Origin: Doryteuthis pealeii
Taxonomy: Eukaryota > Mollusca > Cephalopoda > Myopsida > Loliginidae
Length of the DNA stretch: 64,000 bases
Reading direction: 5' to 3'
NCBI GenBank assembly: GCA_023376005.1
Contig: CM042151.1
Span: forward strand, 79,518,917-79,582,916
The position numbers were made by a program, and so were the translations under genes. Shown in pieces: positions 62,901 to 64,000 of the stretch. Numbering within the stretch: the stretch's first letter is position 1; the number at the start of each line of letters is the position of its first letter. The notes below the pieces were generated by a model. The model did no database searches. It saw nothing but the letters and a program-made list of their open reading frames with translations, and had not been told where the DNA came from.

Positions 62901-63125
62901 CCCACTTCATAAGATTAAGTTAGTACAAATAAGAAGAAAAGGTATAAACATAAATATCTTAATAAAAACAATAGTCAAAATTAAAAAAATAATCATTTTC
63001 ATTTATTTATACAGAAAAAGATTTATATACATTCTCATAATTGAAATACATAAACAAATTTAACAAAAATCTTTAATCAAATTAGAAAATCATTTGAAAA
63101 AAAAATGTATGTAGTTATTTACTAA

Positions 63126-63352
63126 ACTTAGCTTAGATGTGGCAAAAGGCCAGAAGTATGGGGCACCCAGTGAGAATCAAACTCACAATGGTCTGGCTAA
63201 GCTAACTTGCTAACCATTACATAATATGAGATGCCCAAAACTAAGCTTAGCTTAAATACGGCACAAGGCCAGAAGTATGGGGTGCCCAATGAATATCGAA
63301 CTCATTAACAATGTTCTGTGAATCCAGCTTGCTAACGATTACACCATGTCAG
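63126..63352 (-). repeat. tRNA-derived SINE (family c), two units in series
   Basis: Two direct copies, 63,126-63,235 and 63,243-63,352, share TTAGCTTARATRYGGCAMAA and GGCCAGAAGTATGGGG. On the minus strand TGTAATGGTTAGCAAG is A-box-like and GTGAGTTTGATTCTC is B-box-like. 62,900-63,125 is AT-rich without features. Confidence 0.6.
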
Positions 63353-64000
63353 AAAATGTATATATTTCCTTGTGAAATAAGAGCTAAGTGCCATTTTGAG
63401 TGATGAACACCACCATAGTGTGTTCAAGTATATCCATATTCTAGAAGATAACTTTTAAAAGTTTTCATTCAAATGAACAGGACTCAAGAAAGTTGCTGGA
63501 GCATTCATAACTTATCAGAACTATAGTTTAATTTTGATTTTTCTGACTGTTGTCCTCATCTTTATTGTGGTATGTATAAACACAATGTTTCAGCTGCTGT
63601 ATCCTCCATATTCCCTGTGTATTGAGCATAGTAATGATCCAAACTGGAAAATCCTTTTTAATAGTTTTACAGTTGATCAAATAGGTGTCGAGGAACTTTT
63701 GAATATCTCATCTTATTATAATGGAGATAGTGTGTGTTCATGAGTGTAACCGAAACTATATCACTATTCAAGTCATGATTCCCTTAGTTATTTATGTCAC
63801 ATTTTCCATTATTTTATTTTTATTTAATCCTCAATTATTAATAAAATTGTTTTACATTATTAATACTGTTAGCCTTATCTACATACTAATACCATGCAAT
63901 TGTATTTATATATACAACAAAATAGTGGTTTACAGTGTGAATGAGAAGGCTAATTTGCATATTGATATTAAAAATTTGATTTTAATAAATATGTGCTTAG
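63353..64000. other. AT-rich end of window with an R3 fragment
   Basis: ACAATGTTTCAGCTGCTGTA (63,580-63,599) and the preceding 40 bases match the R3 family in reverse. Nothing else is recognised; the frame at 63,534-63,743 has no domain. Confidence 0.4.

Overview
The window looks like a piece of cephalopod, most probably octopus, nuclear genome. The DNA is very AT-rich with long A/T homopolymers and TA/TG microsatellites. It carries tandem C2H2 (Krüppel-type) zinc-finger genes of the [29 protein letters not shown] kind, several tRNA-derived SINE families and many fold-back DNA elements. The species call is inference; no search was possible. No virus, bacterial operon, CRISPR array or true tRNA/rRNA gene was seen.

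Layout. Bases 1-67 are a repeat fragment, followed by a 100-N gap (68-167). From 168 to 23,203 lies one giant inverted repeat: left arm 168-11,638, spacer 11,639-11,691, right arm 11,692-23,203. Every feature of the right arm (zinc-finger gene, retroelement, microsatellites, small fold-back elements) recurs in reverse in the left arm. Where read side by side, the arms differ mainly by one-base insertions and deletions, and the left arm stops exactly at the gap. This looks more like an uncorrected fold-back read at a contig end than an old genomic palindrome, so single-base detail between 168 and about 23,200 should be distrusted.

Genes. Four zinc-finger genes lie on the plus strand: ZNF-1 (18,238-19,628, frameshifted, about 16 fingers), ZNF-2 (29,134-30,759, 19 fingers), ZNF-3 (40,542-41,834, 15 fingers) and ZNF-4 (54,549-55,414, about 10 fingers, frameshifted). 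A fifth, mirrored and broken copy sits in the left arm (about 3,625-5,430, minus strand). Successive starts are about 11-14 kb apart. Each gene has the same splice acceptor (TTCTTTATTCACAG) about 255-340 bases before the coding start. Finger types pair ZNF-1 with ZNF-2 and ZNF-3 with ZNF-4, and the last two also share their 3' flank. No KRAB, SCAN or BTB domain is visible, so they are read as poly-finger nucleic-acid-binding proteins of unknown target.

Mobile DNA. Fragments of an R2/R4-like non-LTR retrotransposon with a restriction-like endonuclease have landed in the 3' ends of ZNF-1 and ZNF-4. In ZNF-4 the inserted piece supplies the stop codon. Other relics are two pieces of LINE reverse transcriptase, two mariner-type transposase remnants, a TTAA-flanked (piggyBac-type) MITE whose empty site is visible in paralogous copies, a hAT-type MITE, a MITE with a perfect 8-bp target duplication and a telomere-like core, and several fold-back families. 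A perfect 201-bp inverted repeat with a 12-base loop sits at 43,168-43,581. SINEs of at least three tRNA-derived types are scattered between 32 and 63.5 kb.

The rest is AT-rich intergenic or intronic DNA. One candidate promoter plus first exon (CCAAT, TATA-like box and splice donor at 44,137-44,305) lies 10 kb upstream of ZNF-4.
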